Below are positions 10,192 through 17,783 of a stretch of 64,000 nucleotides of DNA, piece by piece. The stretch's first letter is position 1, and the number at the start of each line of letters is the position of its first letter. The notes under the pieces are model-generated. The model saw only the letters and a list, made by a program, of their open reading frames with translations. It was not told the origin of the DNA and did not search any database. The position numbers and the translations under genes are program-made. Origin of the DNA: Mycolicibacterium komossense (lineage in GTDB: Bacteria; Actinomycetota; Actinomycetes; Mycobacteriales; Mycobacteriaceae). The stretch lies in NCBI RefSeq assembly GCF_025822605.1, contig NZ_JACKTY010000020.1, positions 342,524-406,523 on the forward strand. Reading direction: 5' to 3'.

Positions 10192-11846
10192 CGTGCCCGC
10201 CGTGCCCTGGCGACCAGCGCGGAGATCAGGACCAACGCTGCCACCGCGCCGGCGAACCCGAGGGCGACATCGCGTGCCCGGTGATCCGGTGGAGCCATCG
10301 GCGGCGGCGGGACGATCACCCTGCTCTGCGAGTCCGGTGCCAGCCGCGAACCGGGCGGGACGTTGAAGGTCAGCGCGGCAACGGGATCGACGACCCCGTA
10401 GCCGACCTGGTTGTCCACTCCACGGGGTGGGTTGTGCGCGGTCTGCAGGATCCGGTTGATCACCTGGTGTGCGGACAGATCAGGAAATTTCGCCCGCACC
10501 AGCGCCGCGACGCCGCTGACGTAGGCGGCCGAGAAGCTGGTCCCCCAGAAGGGTGTGTTGGCGTCACCTGGACGCGCCGGCGGATAGGCATTCACCGGAC
10601 CGGCGGTCTGCGGGGAGAGCCCCATGATGCCCACTCCCGGTGCCGCTGCGGCGACCCACGGACCGGCCAGGCTCTTGGCCAGCGGTGCACCGGCGTTGTC
10701 CACCGCGCCGACCGACAAGACGTAATCGGAGTACCACGACGGCGACGACACCGTTTTGACCTGGTGCCAGTCGCGGGGGTCGGACGTGTTCAGCGGATCG
10801 AACAGGGGATTCTGCGCGCAGTTGTCCTCCCCCTCGTTCCCGGCCGCCGCGACGACGACGGCATCTTTGACCGTCGCCGCGTACCAGACGGCCGCACCGA
10901 GTGCCCGCTGATCAAGCGGATCGGCGGCCGAAACACACGACGTCACACTGATGTTGATCACCTTGGCGCCCATGTTCGCGGCGTGCACGATGGCCTGCGC
11001 CAGTGACGCGACGGTGCCGGCCTTGCGGCGGGCCTCGTTGTCGCCGGGCTGCGGGTTGACGAATTCGTAGGCTCTCGACGACTGGCGGATCGAGATCAAT
11101 ACGGCATCCGGGGCCACCCCGGCCACACCATCCGGAGCACCCGGCGGCGGTGGCGGAACCTCGGGGTCATCGGGGCCGCCCGGCATCGGATCACCCGGCC
11201 CGCTCGACGGCGCATCCGGCGGAGGGGGTGGCGGTGGAGGGGGCGCCGGCGGAGCAGGCTTGATCTCGGTTACGGTCACCGGAACAGGAGGCGGCGGAGG
11301 CGCTGGCGGGGCCGGGGCACCACCGGGCGGTGGCGGGGCCGCGATGGCGGGCGGCGGCCCGGCCGGGGGCGGAAATGCCGGATTCGACGGCATCGGCGTT
11401 GGCCTGGGCGTGCCGAGCGGCGCGGCACCGATCAGCGACGCCACGATCGTGCCATGGGCGTCGCAATCCATCAGGCCGTCACCGCCCATGATGTAGTCAC
11501 CGCCGGGCACCACCGGCAGTCGCGGATTGGGGTTGACGCCGGTGTCGATCACCGCGACCGGTACGCCGTTACCCGTCGAGTACTCCCATGCCTTGCTGAT
11601 GTTCAGCATGGTGAAGCCGGGCGCGGTCACCGAGACGTTGGGGTCGGCCACCGTGATCGTCTGCGCGCAGATATTGCTCTGCCGCATGGGTTGGTCCGGA
11701 CCGGGCGGACCGTCCGGCGGGACCATTGCCGGATCCACAGTCGGCGGTGGAATCGCCTGTGTAAGCGGGAGATTGGTGCTCAGCCCGACCAACAGCAGCA
11801 CTGCCACCGCTGATCCGACCTGGCGGGCCCGACCCATTGGGGTCAT
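10188..11846 (-). CDS. mycP2: ESX-2 mycosin, membrane-anchored subtilisin-like protease
   Basis: 552 residues (Mtb MycP2 about 550). An N-terminal signal segment (about 8-30) and a C-terminal transmembrane helix (about 525-545) anchor a periplasmic subtilisin domain. The catalytic triad is D101 (VIDTGVNP), H131 (DAHGTIVASL) and S437 (GTSFSA), with N337 as oxyanion residue. Between H131 and the next core strand lies an insertion (about 145-236) that is mostly proline. Mycosins are needed for stability of the ESX complex. Start ATG 11846 overlaps the eccD2 stop as ATGA. An upstream in-frame extension runs into eccD2 and is not used. Confidence 0.94.
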   Translation of the reverse strand: MTPMGRARQVGSAVAVLLLVGLSTNLPLTQAIPPPTVDPAMVPPDGPPGPDQPMRQSNICAQTITVADPNVSVTAPGFTMLNISKAWEYSTGNGVPVAVIDTGVNPNPRLPVVPGGDYIMGGDGLMDCDAHGTIVASLIGAAPLGTPRPTPMPSNPAFPPPAGPPPAIAAPPPPGGAPAPPAPPPPPVPVTVTEIKPAPPAPPPPPPPPPDAPSSGPGDPMPGGPDDPEVPPPPPGAPDGVAGVAPDAVLISIRQSSRAYEFVNPQPGDNEARRKAGTVASLAQAIVHAANMGAKVINISVTSCVSAADPLDQRALGAAVWYAATVKDAVVVAAAGNEGEDNCAQNPLFDPLNTSDPRDWHQVKTVSSPSWYSDYVLSVGAVDNAGAPLAKSLAGPWVAAAAPGVGIMGLSPQTAGPVNAYPPARPGDANTPFWGTSFSAAYVSGVAALVRAKFPDLSAHQVINRILQTAHNPPRGVDNQVGYGVVDPVAALTFNVPPGSRLAPDSQSRVIVPPPPMAPPDHRARDVALGFAGAVAALVLISALVARARRAR

Positions 11847-13336
11847 CGCATCCGCACCCATGTGTAAAGCCCCCCGATCCAGGCCGCCAGCGGGAAAGCG
11901 GCGACGATCGCGGCCAGTTCGAGCCATTCGGCGAGCATGCGCACCAGCGGGGTGAAGCGGGTGACGGGCACCAGCAACGCAGCCACCAACCCGGCGCCGG
12001 TGAACACGGCGAGCACCAGCGTGCCCCACAGCAGCGCGGCACCCGAGTCGCTCGGTTCGTGCAGCACATATTTGATCACCGCGGCGCTGACCGCCACGGC
12101 GGCGCCACAGACCAGCGCGACAGCCTGGCGCTTGTCGGCGAACGTGCGTCCGCGGCTGATGAAGATCAGCACGAACAGACCCGCCAGCACCGCCGCGGCA
12201 TTGCTCTTGGCCAGGCCGGGCATCAGCGTCGCCCAGATCGCCACCGGCAGTGTCACCGCCGCACCGATACAGATCCCGGTCAGGACGCTGTTGGCCCGCC
12301 TGGCGGCGCTGGCGATCTCCTCCCCGCGCGGTGTGGTGTCGGGATTCGGCTCGCTCTGCTCGTCCTCACCGGCTTCGTCGTCGACGGGGGCGACAGCGTC
12401 CACCGGCAGGCCGTCACTCCGGCGGAACACATCCCGGCCGGTGATCGACCCGAAATAGGGCGGCCGGATCCGCGACGCCCAGAGCGCGAAGGTCGGCGCC
12501 AGTGTCAGCAGCAGCAGCAGCGCCACCAGCGTGCACATTCCCAACCACTGAGGCGGGATCGGCTGCCACATCCGGGTCAGGGCGACGAGGCCGCCGAGCC
12601 CACATAACGTCACGACGGTGGCGGCGACGGTGATATGCCGCCCAGTGACCGACGCGAGACCGCAGGTCAGCACCGTGACGCCGAGTGCGGCGATGAACAG
12701 ATGCGCCGCACCAAGCGCTCCCGGTGCGGCCGCAGCGGCACTGACGGCAAGCGTCGGAATGGCCAACCATCCGAATCCGCTCAGCAGATCGGTGCGTTGC
12801 GGCCACGCCCGCCAGATGGCGACGGCGCCACCGGCGGCGAGCAGGCCGACGACGCCGGTGGCCAGGGTCGGAGCCAGTGAATCAGCGGCCATTCGGGTCC
12901 GCAGCGCGAGCCCGAGCACCGAGAACACCGCCAGCGCGAGAATGGCCAGCGCGGTGTGCGCGGCAGTCTCCGGGGTGACGGGCGCGAAGAGCTTCTTGCC
13001 GATCCTGGCCAGGCCCGTCGACAAGGACTCGTACTGCGGTTCGAAGGAATCGCCGTCGACGGCGGGGCTCAGGACCAGGGTGGCGCCGTCTTCGACACCC
13101 AGTTCGTCGAGCGTCCTGGTCACATCAAGGCGGACGCCGTTGGCTCGCTGCAGCTCGTAGCCGACGCTGGCTTCCAGCCCGGTCAGGCCGCGCCGCCGCA
13201 GCTCTTCGTTGAGCAGCTCGACGATGTCGTCGATGAATACCTCGATCGGCACCGAGGCCGGATAAACCTGGGACACCAAATGTTCACCGCAGACCACTGC
13301 AACAGCGCACCGAGCCGGGAATGAAACCTTTGCCAT
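11843..13336 (-). CDS. eccD2: ESX-2 integral membrane component EccD2
   Basis: 497 residues. An N-terminal ubiquitin-like domain (about 1-95) is followed by about 11 hydrophobic helices from residue ~125 to the end, the standard EccD plan. Pairs of EccD subunits line the transmembrane part of the ESX channel. Its ATG shares one base with the stop of the upstream ATPase gene (TAATG at 13334-13338), and its own stop overlaps mycP2. A charged cytosolic loop rich in Asp and Glu (about 318-335) lies mid-protein. Confidence 0.94.
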   Translation of the reverse strand: MAKVSFPARCAVAVVCGEHLVSQVYPASVPIEVFIDDIVELLNEELRRRGLTGLEASVGYELQRANGVRLDVTRTLDELGVEDGATLVLSPAVDGDSFEPQYESLSTGLARIGKKLFAPVTPETAAHTALAILALAVFSVLGLALRTRMAADSLAPTLATGVVGLLAAGGAVAIWRAWPQRTDLLSGFGWLAIPTLAVSAAAAAPGALGAAHLFIAALGVTVLTCGLASVTGRHITVAATVVTLCGLGGLVALTRMWQPIPPQWLGMCTLVALLLLLTLAPTFALWASRIRPPYFGSITGRDVFRRSDGLPVDAVAPVDDEAGEDEQSEPNPDTTPRGEEIASAARRANSVLTGICIGAAVTLPVAIWATLMPGLAKSNAAAVLAGLFVLIFISRGRTFADKRQAVALVCGAAVAVSAAVIKYVLHEPSDSGAALLWGTLVLAVFTGAGLVAALLVPVTRFTPLVRMLAEWLELAAIVAAFPLAAWIGGLYTWVRMR

Positions 13337-14364
13337 TACTGTGGCCTATCGGCATCCGGAGTGTATTTATCGGCGAGTGCTGCGGTGATCTCGAATAACC
13401 GCAGGCGCGTCTTCTTGTGCAATTCGTGTTGCGTGTCGATGATGCCACCCTTCGCCAGATGCGGGTCGTAAGGCATGAATTCGACCGTCGCACCCGACTG
13501 CCCGAAACGTTCGGTCAAATAGGCGCGAGCTTCCTTATCGCGCGAATCGCGGCTGTCATTGAGGACCACCATGCTGCGGGAGACCAGTTCGTGGTAACCC
13601 ATCGCCCGCAACAGATCGATCGAGCGGGTGACCGGAAGCGAGGTATCGGCGGTCAGCCCGGACACGAAGACCAAAGTGTCGGCGGCGTCGAAGACGGCCT
13701 TCATGACCGGGTGCTCGAGGTCGTCGGAGGTGTCCACCACAATGATGTTGTGAGTCCGGCGCAACCGGGACAACACGCCGGTGAACATCGAGGGGACCAG
13801 CGGTCGCGGTTGATCGGAAGCGCGATTGCCCGCCAGGACGTCGAGCCCAAGGACGTTCTGCCCCAAATGTTCTCGGATATCGGCATAGCCCTGGACATCG
13901 GTGTCGTTGAGGACCGCCGAATAGTCGCCGGGCGGCGCTTCGTCGATTCGGCCGGCCAGAGTGCCAAAGCCCGGTGCGGCGTCGATGGCCACCACGTTCT
14001 CGGGACGGCACTCGCGGAACACCGCGCCGATGGACGCCGTCATGGTCGTCTTGCCGACACCGCCCTTACCGGAGACCACGGCGATGACGTACTGCTTGCG
14101 AATGTGCCTGCGGATACGGTCACGCAGTTCGCGGTAATGCCGCTCACCCGGCGACTCGCCGAGATTGATGGCGTGAAATGTCGCGTTATAGATGAATTTG
14201 CGCCAACCCGAACCGGGCGGAATTTTGCGGGGCGCGACCATATCGGAAATTCGCAGTGTCCCCGAAACAGAATCCTGGTGTTGATGACGTCCACCGGGAG
14301 ATTCGCGCCGCAGCGATTCCTGGCGTTCAGGAGAATTCGCCGGTTCATTCCATGGATTTGTCAC
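13336..14364 (-). CDS. MinD/ParA-like ATPase of the ESX-2 locus (Rv3888c type)
   Basis: 342 residues (Mtb Rv3888c 341). Residues 1-50 are polar and probably flexible. The deviant Walker A GKGGVGKTT is at 99-107, followed by IIVVDTSDD and a MVVLNDS segment typical of MinD/ParA proteins. It sits between espG2 and eccD2, the same slot as EspI in ESX-1, where the paralogue regulates secretion. It starts at GTG 14364 and is coupled to eccD2. Its linker SGWRKFIYNATFHAINLG is shared with the ATPase at 5556-6755. Function in ESX-2 is not established. Confidence 0.9.
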   Translation of the reverse strand: MTNPWNEPANSPERQESLRRESPGGRHQHQDSVSGTLRISDMVAPRKIPPGSGWRKFIYNATFHAINLGESPGERHYRELRDRIRRHIRKQYVIAVVSGKGGVGKTTMTASIGAVFRECRPENVVAIDAAPGFGTLAGRIDEAPPGDYSAVLNDTDVQGYADIREHLGQNVLGLDVLAGNRASDQPRPLVPSMFTGVLSRLRRTHNIIVVDTSDDLEHPVMKAVFDAADTLVFVSGLTADTSLPVTRSIDLLRAMGYHELVSRSMVVLNDSRDSRDKEARAYLTERFGQSGATVEFMPYDPHLAKGGIIDTQHELHKKTRLRLFEITAALADKYTPDADRPQ

Positions 14365-14388
14365 AATTTTGATGCTAACATTCGCGCC

Positions 14389-15228
14389 CTACACAACCTT
14401 TCGGTGGGAAAACCAGTCCTGCTGCGCAGGTAATCGACGCACCATCTGGTTGACGGCGGTCGCGATATTGCTGGGCGAGCCCGGCGACATGATCATCCAT
14501 GCTTTGCCCTGTTGTGGAACATGTTCGGCGACCAGCCGGCCCTCTGGGGTGTCGATGATCGTCACCACGGACTTTTCCAGGTGCACCCTGGCCGGGCCAC
14601 CGGTGTTGACGCCGGTCTGCAACGCCACGATGGACGCCTGAGCCGATTGCTCCGGGTCGGCGGCCAGCATCAGCAGTTGCATCTGGTCGGGGTCCAGTTG
14701 GACGCTGCTCATCAGGAACTTACGCAGGCTGTCTTTGTCCCTGACGCTCTCGAGGAGTTTGTCGACCGGAATCGTGACGGGCTTCAACGGCGCCGGCTTG
14801 CTGGTGCCGCACAGACGATCCACCTGAGAGGTGATCACCTGGCTCGCCGCACTTTCTGCGCTGGCCGTTCCGGCGCCGCTGAGTCGCACCAGATAGTCGG
14901 TGCGCTCCAGAGTGACCCACCATTGCGCAAAACGGGCCAGCGTCACCATCGCCGGAACAGCGCCCCCGGCGGGGGTTCGCGCCTGCATGTACAGCGCCAC
15001 GTCGCGGCGGGACAGCACGGTCAGCCACTCCACTACCGCGGGGTCGACATCACCGTGCTCATCGATCACGCCTGCTTCCAGCAGTTCGGCCGCGACCGGG
15101 TGATCCAGCGCCGACTGTTTGGACTCGACACTGGGAAGTACTGGCCGCAAACCCAACTCGGGTGCCAGCACCTCGATACCAGTCAGGACCTGAAGCGCCC
15201 ATAGACCGTCGAGCGTCGTTGTCAACAC
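14389..15228 (-). CDS. espG2: ESX-2 PE/PPE chaperone EspG2
   Basis: 279 residues (Mtb 276). EspG proteins are cytosolic chaperones that bind the tip of the PPE helical bundle and keep PE-PPE dimers soluble before export. The N-terminus VLTTTLDGLWALQVLTG and C-terminus RRLPAQQDWFSHRKVV match EspG2 closely. Start GTG 15228 was chosen by that match and by GGGGGTT just upstream; a longer in-frame extension to 15291 is probably untranslated leader. A strong hairpin at 15276-15300 separates it from esxC. Confidence 0.92.
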   Translation of the reverse strand: MLTTTLDGLWALQVLTGIEVLAPELGLRPVLPSVESKQSALDHPVAAELLEAGVIDEHGDVDPAVVEWLTVLSRRDVALYMQARTPAGGAVPAMVTLARFAQWWVTLERTDYLVRLSGAGTASAESAASQVITSQVDRLCGTSKPAPLKPVTIPVDKLLESVRDKDSLRKFLMSSVQLDPDQMQLLMLAADPEQSAQASIVALQTGVNTGGPARVHLEKSVVTIIDTPEGRLVAEHVPQQGKAWMIMSPGSPSNIATAVNQMVRRLPAQQDWFSHRKVV

Positions 15229-15275
15229 GTGGAACCCCCGAACCGAATTCAGACCCAGTACCCAGAGCAGAGAAC

Positions 15276-15300
15276 GGGGCGCACGCGGCACGTGCGCCCC
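15276..15300 (-). terminator. Intercistronic hairpin between esxC and espG2
   Basis: A perfect 10-bp stem (GGGGCGCACG with CGTGCGCCCC) with a 5-nt loop lies 16 bp beyond the esxC stop and about 48 bp before the espG2 start. There is no T-tract. It may be a partial terminator or an mRNA-protecting structure that lets esxD-esxC be expressed above the downstream machinery genes. Confidence 0.7.
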
Positions 15301-15315
15301 GGCCTAGAAGTGGTC

Positions 15316-15603
15316 TTACCCGCCGAAGCCCTGCGCCATCTGCTGATCGGTACTGATCGACGACATATTGGCACTGCCGATCGCCTGCCCGTGGCTGGCC
15401 ATGACCTGGATGAGGTCCTGAAATCCGCTGAGCATCAACAACTGGTTCTCGCGGAAGGCCGAGGCCGCCGTGCCGGTGAAGAATTCGGCAATGGCGTCCG
15501 TCTGGTTCTTGACCTCGTCATGCAGTCCGTGCAGGGTCTGCGCGGACTGACCGACAGTGTTGGAGAGGCCGTCGACCTCACCGTGGTTGTAAAGGATGGA
15601 CAT
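15316..15603 (-). CDS. esxC: ESX-2 secreted WXG100-family protein EsxC
   Basis: 95 residues, the standard WXG100 length, predicted to be a helix-turn-helix hairpin. The turn reads EFFTGTAAS, so the Trp of the classic WxG is Phe, as in Mtb EsxC (FAG). It pairs with EsxD, encoded immediately upstream, and the heterodimer is the expected ESX-2 substrate. A good ribosome-binding site (AAGGAGAA) precedes ATG 15603. No YxxxD/E export motif is visible in this subunit. Confidence 0.93.
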   Translation of the reverse strand: MSILYNHGEVDGLSNTVGQSAQTLHGLHDEVKNQTDAIAEFFTGTAASAFRENQLLMLSGFQDLIQVMASHGQAIGSANMSSISTDQQMAQGFGG

Positions 15604-15654
15604 GTGGTTCTCCTTGAGTAGTCGAGTGTGCGGGGCCGAGCGGGCTAGCTGTGG

Positions 15655-15960
15655 TTAGTGGGGGGCGAATCCGTTGAACGTGTGTGCCTGCTCTTCCTCA
15701 TGTGCCTCCATGAGGGCGGCAGCGTTGTTCAAACCGTCCGCGAGGTGCTGGCCGCCGGTGACGATCTTGTTGATGTCCTCCTGGACCTTGGCTGCGGTAG
15801 TCATCGAGGAGGTCGCGCCCTGGCCGCTCCAGGTGGCGCCCATCTGATCCTGATGGGTGTTGACGTACTGCGTCGCAACGGCAATCGCCTGTTCGAGCGC
15901 ACTGTGAATGCTGTTGGAGACCGTTCGCATCTGGTCCGGTGTTACGAGTAGATCTGCCAT
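15655..15960 (-). CDS. esxD: ESX-2 secreted WXG100-family protein EsxD
   Basis: 101 residues (Mtb EsxD 107). It has a canonical WSG turn (ATWSGQGA) between two amphipathic helices and a flexible C-terminus. The helix segment NNAAALMEAHEEEQAHTF resembles the EsxD C-terminus, which also ends its helix with a GHEAD/AHEEE-like motif. Start ATG 15960 follows GGGAGAAG. It is the first gene of an esxD-esxC pair with a likely own promoter in the 153-bp gap after PPE69. Confidence 0.92.
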   Translation of the reverse strand: MADLLVTPDQMRTVSNSIHSALEQAIAVATQYVNTHQDQMGATWSGQGATSSMTTAAKVQEDINKIVTGGQHLADGLNNAAALMEAHEEEQAHTFNGFAPH

Positions 15961-16006
15961 TTGCTTCTCCCTTGCTTGTTCATCCCCGAGCAGGGGCTTC
16001 AATTTG

Positions 16007-16034
16007 AGTGTAAGCGCTGCGCGAGTTGTGTCAC
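16007..16034 (-). promoter_or_regulatory. Candidate promoter for esxD-esxC
   Basis: On the minus strand, GTGACA (16029-16034) and TACACT (16007-16012) are separated by 16 bp, a fair match to a housekeeping mycobacterial promoter. They lie about 47 bp upstream of the esxD start in an otherwise gene-free 153-bp gap. A CCCC-N5-GGGG mini-hairpin follows in the leader. This is inference from motif shape only. Confidence 0.4.
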
Positions 16035-16113
16035 TTCACCTTTTAGCAAACACCTGACACAGACCTGAGTACATGCCCAGCATTAGCTGGATGCGAGCAA
16101 TATTCAATTATTG

Positions 16114-17346
16114 TCAGACATCTTGACGGGCATCGCGGGCGCGGTCGACGACCACCCGTGCGCGGGCGACCTCGTCAGCCTTCTGACCACCCTCGCCGCC
16201 GCGGTTGAGCATGCTGGCCGGCGACATCGGCATGCCCCCACCGCCGCCCATGCCGGTACCCGTTGTCGGCGCACGCATTTCGGTGGTCTCGAGCAGGCCG
16301 GTCCGCAACCCCGATGCGCGGCCGGGGCCTTCGCCGAAGCTGCTGGTCGGGCGTGTGTAGCTGGTCATTCCCTGGGTTGCCCCGCCACCCAGACCGCCCA
16401 GCCCACCAGCGCCGCCACCACCACCGCCGAGCGACGCAGGACTGATCCCTACTCCGCCCGCACCCGGAGCCGCCTTGAAGTTGGCCGCTTCAGTGGCGAC
16501 ATCGGTGCCCTTCATGCCCTGGCCGAACATGCCCGTCAGTTGTTGCAGAGCCTGTGGAGCCGCCTGCATCACCTGTTGGCCCATTTGCATCGGCATCTGG
16601 AAGAGCTGAGTCATCGGCTGAAGCATCTGGCCCATCTGGCCGACCATGGAACTCATCTGGCTACTGGCGCCACCGCCGGCACTCGTGGCTCCCTGGCCAG
16701 TGGTTTCCGCGGCCTTCGAACCCGCCTGCATCGCCTGCGTACCGGTCGCCTGCGCCGTGGCCTGAGCGACGGAAGCAGCCGAACCGGCCGCCGCAGCGGC
16801 GGGGTTGGACATCGGAGCGACCGGCGGGGGCACCGCCAGCAGCGCGGTCAACCCCGACAGCACCGCCCCGTACGCGGCACCGGCGCTGGCGTTGTGCGGC
16901 CAATGCTCACCGAAATACTCCACGTTCAACTCGGCGATCCGGGGCGTCAGGGCACCCCACACCGCCGGGTTGATCAGATTGTCCGAGTACTCCTCCATCC
17001 GGTTGGCTTCACACACCGGAGCCGGAATCATCGTCGAGCAAGCGGACTCATAGGCCGTAACAGCTGCTTCGGCGAGCGGCGGCTTCTCCACCACCCACCC
17101 GGTGAGCAGCTGTAACGCGCCGTTGAGTTCGGTGCTGGCAGCAGCCGAGGCCGTTCCGCCGAGCCCGATGAAACTCGCGCCCGTGGCGACAGTGTTCATC
17201 GTGGACGCGCCGAACGACAGCTCGTGGGTGGTCAATTGAGTCAGCCAAGCGGCCATATTGGCCAGCGTGGTTGCCGGGCCGGTACCGGAGATCAACCTGG
17301 TGTGGTTGGCCTCCGGCGTGCTGATCGGCCAGAGCGGATCGGGCAT
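16114..17346 (-). CDS. PPE69: PPE-family protein of ESX-2 (PPE69-like)
   Basis: 410 residues (Mtb PPE69 399). The N-terminal ~190 residues form the PPE helical domain, although the exact Pro-Pro-Glu near the start is replaced (MPDPLWPISTPEANH), as in Mtb PPE69. The C-terminal half is rich in Gly, Ala, Met and Gln, including a Gly-rich run, and ends in a basic segment. It should form a heterodimer with the adjacent PE36-like protein and bind EspG2. Start ATG 17346 has GGGAGGGA in front. Confidence 0.92.
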   Translation of the reverse strand: MPDPLWPISTPEANHTRLISGTGPATTLANMAAWLTQLTTHELSFGASTMNTVATGASFIGLGGTASAAASTELNGALQLLTGWVVEKPPLAEAAVTAYESACSTMIPAPVCEANRMEEYSDNLINPAVWGALTPRIAELNVEYFGEHWPHNASAGAAYGAVLSGLTALLAVPPPVAPMSNPAAAAAGSAASVAQATAQATGTQAMQAGSKAAETTGQGATSAGGGASSQMSSMVGQMGQMLQPMTQLFQMPMQMGQQVMQAAPQALQQLTGMFGQGMKGTDVATEAANFKAAPGAGGVGISPASLGGGGGGAGGLGGLGGGATQGMTSYTRPTSSFGEGPGRASGLRTGLLETTEMRAPTTGTGMGGGGGMPMSPASMLNRGGEGGQKADEVARARVVVDRARDARQDV

Positions 17347-17370
17347 CTGAGATCCCTCCCAATCGGTGCC

Positions 17371-17667
17371 TTAGAAGGAGAGACCACTGACGGCGTTGAT
17401 CGCATCCGTCGCTTGGTAGGTCAGCGATGAAATCGACTGGTCAGCCGCGAGCCCGAGCCGCGAACCGACGTGTTCGGCCGTCATCCCCAGGTACTGGCCG
17501 CCGGCGGCGGACAGGGCGGCGGCGAATTCGGCCGAATCCGCGTCCAGGCCCATCGGCGTGACGCCGAGCAAGGCTGCGGACGCCGCGGACGCGCTCGCGC
17601 CCATCTCAGCGCTGATAGTCACCTCGGTCGTCGAGGACAGATCGACGGCGCTTGGCACAACCTCCAT
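17371..17667 (-). CDS. PE36: PE-family protein of ESX-2 (PE36-like)
   Basis: 98 residues, a PE domain with no C-terminal extension. YQATD at 84-88 fits the YxxxD export motif found at the end of the second PE helix. It lies 24 bp upstream of the PPE gene in the same operon, the usual PE-PPE pair. Start ATG 17667 is preceded by GGAGGAAT. It is about 20 residues longer than Mtb PE36. Confidence 0.88.
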   Translation of the reverse strand: MEVVPSAVDLSSTTEVTISAEMGASASAASAALLGVTPMGLDADSAEFAAALSAAGGQYLGMTAEHVGSRLGLAADQSISSLTYQATDAINAVSGLSF

Positions 17668-17783
17668 AGTTGATTCCTCCCGTTGAGCGCAGAAGTTTCC
17701 TGCGGTAATGATCTGATTCTATGTGTGCTGAATCATGCTGTCGACATCAATTGCGCACGATCCAGCGAATGCTGTCCCATCAG

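Noticed and set aside
10188..12029. 613-codon start for mycP2
   Set aside because: The extra 61 codons lie inside eccD2, and ATG 11846 gives the normal mycosin length with an ATGA overlap.
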